Assembly (NCBI GenBank): GCA_002480735.1
Contig: DLCS01000135.1
Span: forward strand, 10,558 to 16,521
Source: Bacillaceae bacterium UBA7792
GTDB taxonomy: Bacteria > Bacillota > Bacilli > Bacillales > Cytobacillaceae
DNA length: 5,964 bases
Direction of reading: 5' to 3'
Positions within the stretch are counted from its first letter, which is position 1. The number at the start of each line of letters is the position of its first letter. Position numbers and translations under genes: made by a program. The notes beneath the pieces were generated by a model. It worked only from the letters and a program-made list of their open reading frames with translations, was not told the DNA's origin and made no database searches. Below are positions 5,270-5,964 of the stretch, one piece after another.

Positions 5270-5599
5270 ATGAGTGAAGGAAAAAAGACTTATTATATTT
5301 CTGTTGGAACGGGGGAAATATCAAAAAGCAACACCGATTCTGCTTGGAATTTCCGGATTGAGGCGACCGATGATGAAATTGCGATGCTGAGAGAGTATTT
5401 TGATCAAAACTATTCAACCGAGTGGGAGAACTTTTTTCGGGCTCATGTTCCATTTTTAGAATACCATCATGATAAGCAAAATGATGCCTATGATGAAACC
5501 ATGGTCAAAATTTATCAAATGATTTATGACTTAGGAGATCAGGAAGCAAGGAATCATATTGAGTCAATGGGGATTCTACAAGGGGGATCTGAAATATAA
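5270..5599 (+). CDS. Conserved protein of unknown function
   Basis: The product is a 109-residue soluble protein rich in acidic and aromatic residues. Visible blocks are KTYYISVGTGEI at residues 6-17 (beta-like), SAWNFRIEATDDEIAMLREY at 24-43, then STEWENFFRAHVPFLEYHHD at 49-68 and a C-terminal helical part ending in HIESMGIL. There is no signal peptide, membrane helix or recognised catalytic motif; the HH pair (66-67) and several Asp/Glu could bind a metal, but nothing proves it. I recall similar proteins in Bacillaceae without a function. The frame is open from an ATG at 5225, but ATG 5270 follows AAAGGGGG (5254-5261) at 8 nt and is the better start. The codons and ribosome binding site look native. 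It is divergent from the DUF6154-like gene (136 bp apart) and ends just before a terminator shared with the next convergent gene. Confidence 0.8.
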   Translation: MSEGKKTYYISVGTGEISKSNTDSAWNFRIEATDDEIAMLREYFDQNYSTEWENFFRAHVPFLEYHHDKQNDAYDETMVKIYQMIYDLGDQEARNHIESMGILQGGSEI

Positions 5600-5632
5600 A
5601 AAGGAATGCCGCTTCCCGAAGAAAGCGGCATT
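5598..5632. terminator. Terminator shared by two convergent genes
   Basis: A 10-bp perfect stem, AATGCCGCTT (5605-5614) and AAGCGGCATT (5623-5632), has an 8-nt loop. On the left is a run of A's (5598-5602), which becomes CCTTTTT on the minus strand, so it works best for the leftward gene ending at 5651. Rightward it lacks a continuous T-tract and would be weaker for the gene ending at 5599. Confidence 0.8.
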
Positions 5633-5650
5633 GCCATTCATTTTACTTGA

Positions 5651-5964
5651 TTACATTTCCATTTCGAACGCCGTGTCAACTATTTCCTGAGGAACAGTAA
5701 TTTCGCCGATTTGATTATAATCCAGATACTCACCACTGATGATTTGCTTTAGACTGATTGTTTCTCCCTCAACTGTAATGTCCATATCCATATTCATGTT
5801 CAACTTACTTGGATAGAAGGTCTCTTTATCAATATAAATCTCATATTCGATATTTTTGATATTGAGATCCTGAGAGGCCATGACTTCCTGAGACATTTCC
5901 GGAAGGGCTTGTTCAATCGTTTCATTAATGAGGTCATTAAATTTTGTTATTAATCACCCTGTTT
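5651..5964 (-). CDS. C-terminal part of a DUF6612-like lipoprotein, 5' end outside window and frame interrupted
   Basis: About 100 residues are readable, including YEIYIDKETFYPSKLNMNMD, a Met/Asp-alternating stretch, VEGETISLKQ and the ending EITVPQEIVDTAFEMEM. This matches my memory of the C-terminal half of DUF6612 proteins, secreted lipoproteins of Bacillaceae with an LppX/LolA-like beta fold; their function is unknown. Upstream the frame continues for 19 codons past the first ATG (5896) and then meets TGA at 5954-5956. Adding one T at the TT at 5952-5953 would join KQGD to LITKFNDLINET and keep the frame open to the window edge. So the gene is either frameshifted (real, or a sequence error) or shortened to a start at 5896, which has no good ribosome binding site. 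The signal peptide should lie right of the window. Confidence 0.6.

Overview
The window looks like chromosomal DNA from a member of the Bacillaceae (low-GC, endospore-forming Firmicutes). The evidence is strong purine-rich ribosome binding sites (GAGGAG, AAAGGGG, GGGAGGG, GAGGAGG), A/T-rich intergenic DNA, and a gene set matching the ytiB - ytjA(yidD) - luxS - ytzI - dps neighbourhood of Bacillus subtilis. There are ten protein genes, two of them cut by the window edges. I see no rRNA, tRNA, CRISPR array, transposase or phage gene, and no gap between genes longer than about 200 bp.

Left part (1-1915): a zinc-uptake lipoprotein gene of the ZnuA/AdcA type runs leftward off the window. It is divergent from a beta-carbonic anhydrase gene (ytiB type). 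A near-consensus Zur operator (964-984) lies between them, so zinc limitation probably controls znuA and possibly the zinc enzyme opposite. The carbonic anhydrase gene overlaps tail-to-tail, by 11 bp, with yidD, which encodes the membrane-protein insertion efficiency factor. Centre (1916-4004): luxS (AI-2 synthesis and S-ribosylhomocysteine cleavage) stands alone and is followed by a strong bidirectional terminator shared with a convergent cardiolipin synthase gene. Right of centre (4032-4794): a very small one-helix membrane protein (YtzI type, GTG start) sits 27 nt upstream of the cardiolipin synthase gene, probably in one operon. It diverges from dps, whose upstream region carries a good candidate SigB general-stress promoter; dps ends in a hairpin terminator.

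Right end (4800-5964): an 80-bp nested inverted-repeat element runs into the 3' end of a small acidic DUF6154-like gene. A divergent conserved gene of unknown function follows, then a shared terminator, then the C-terminal part of a DUF6612-like lipoprotein gene whose frame is broken near the window edge.

The theme is metal and stress physiology: Zn import, a Zn enzyme, a metal-dependent LuxS, ferritin-like Dps and membrane-lipid and membrane-insertion functions. I found no convincing new multi-gene system. The most interesting items are the shared Zur operator, the structured repeat and its effect on the adjacent gene end, the SigB promoter of dps, and the broken lipoprotein gene.
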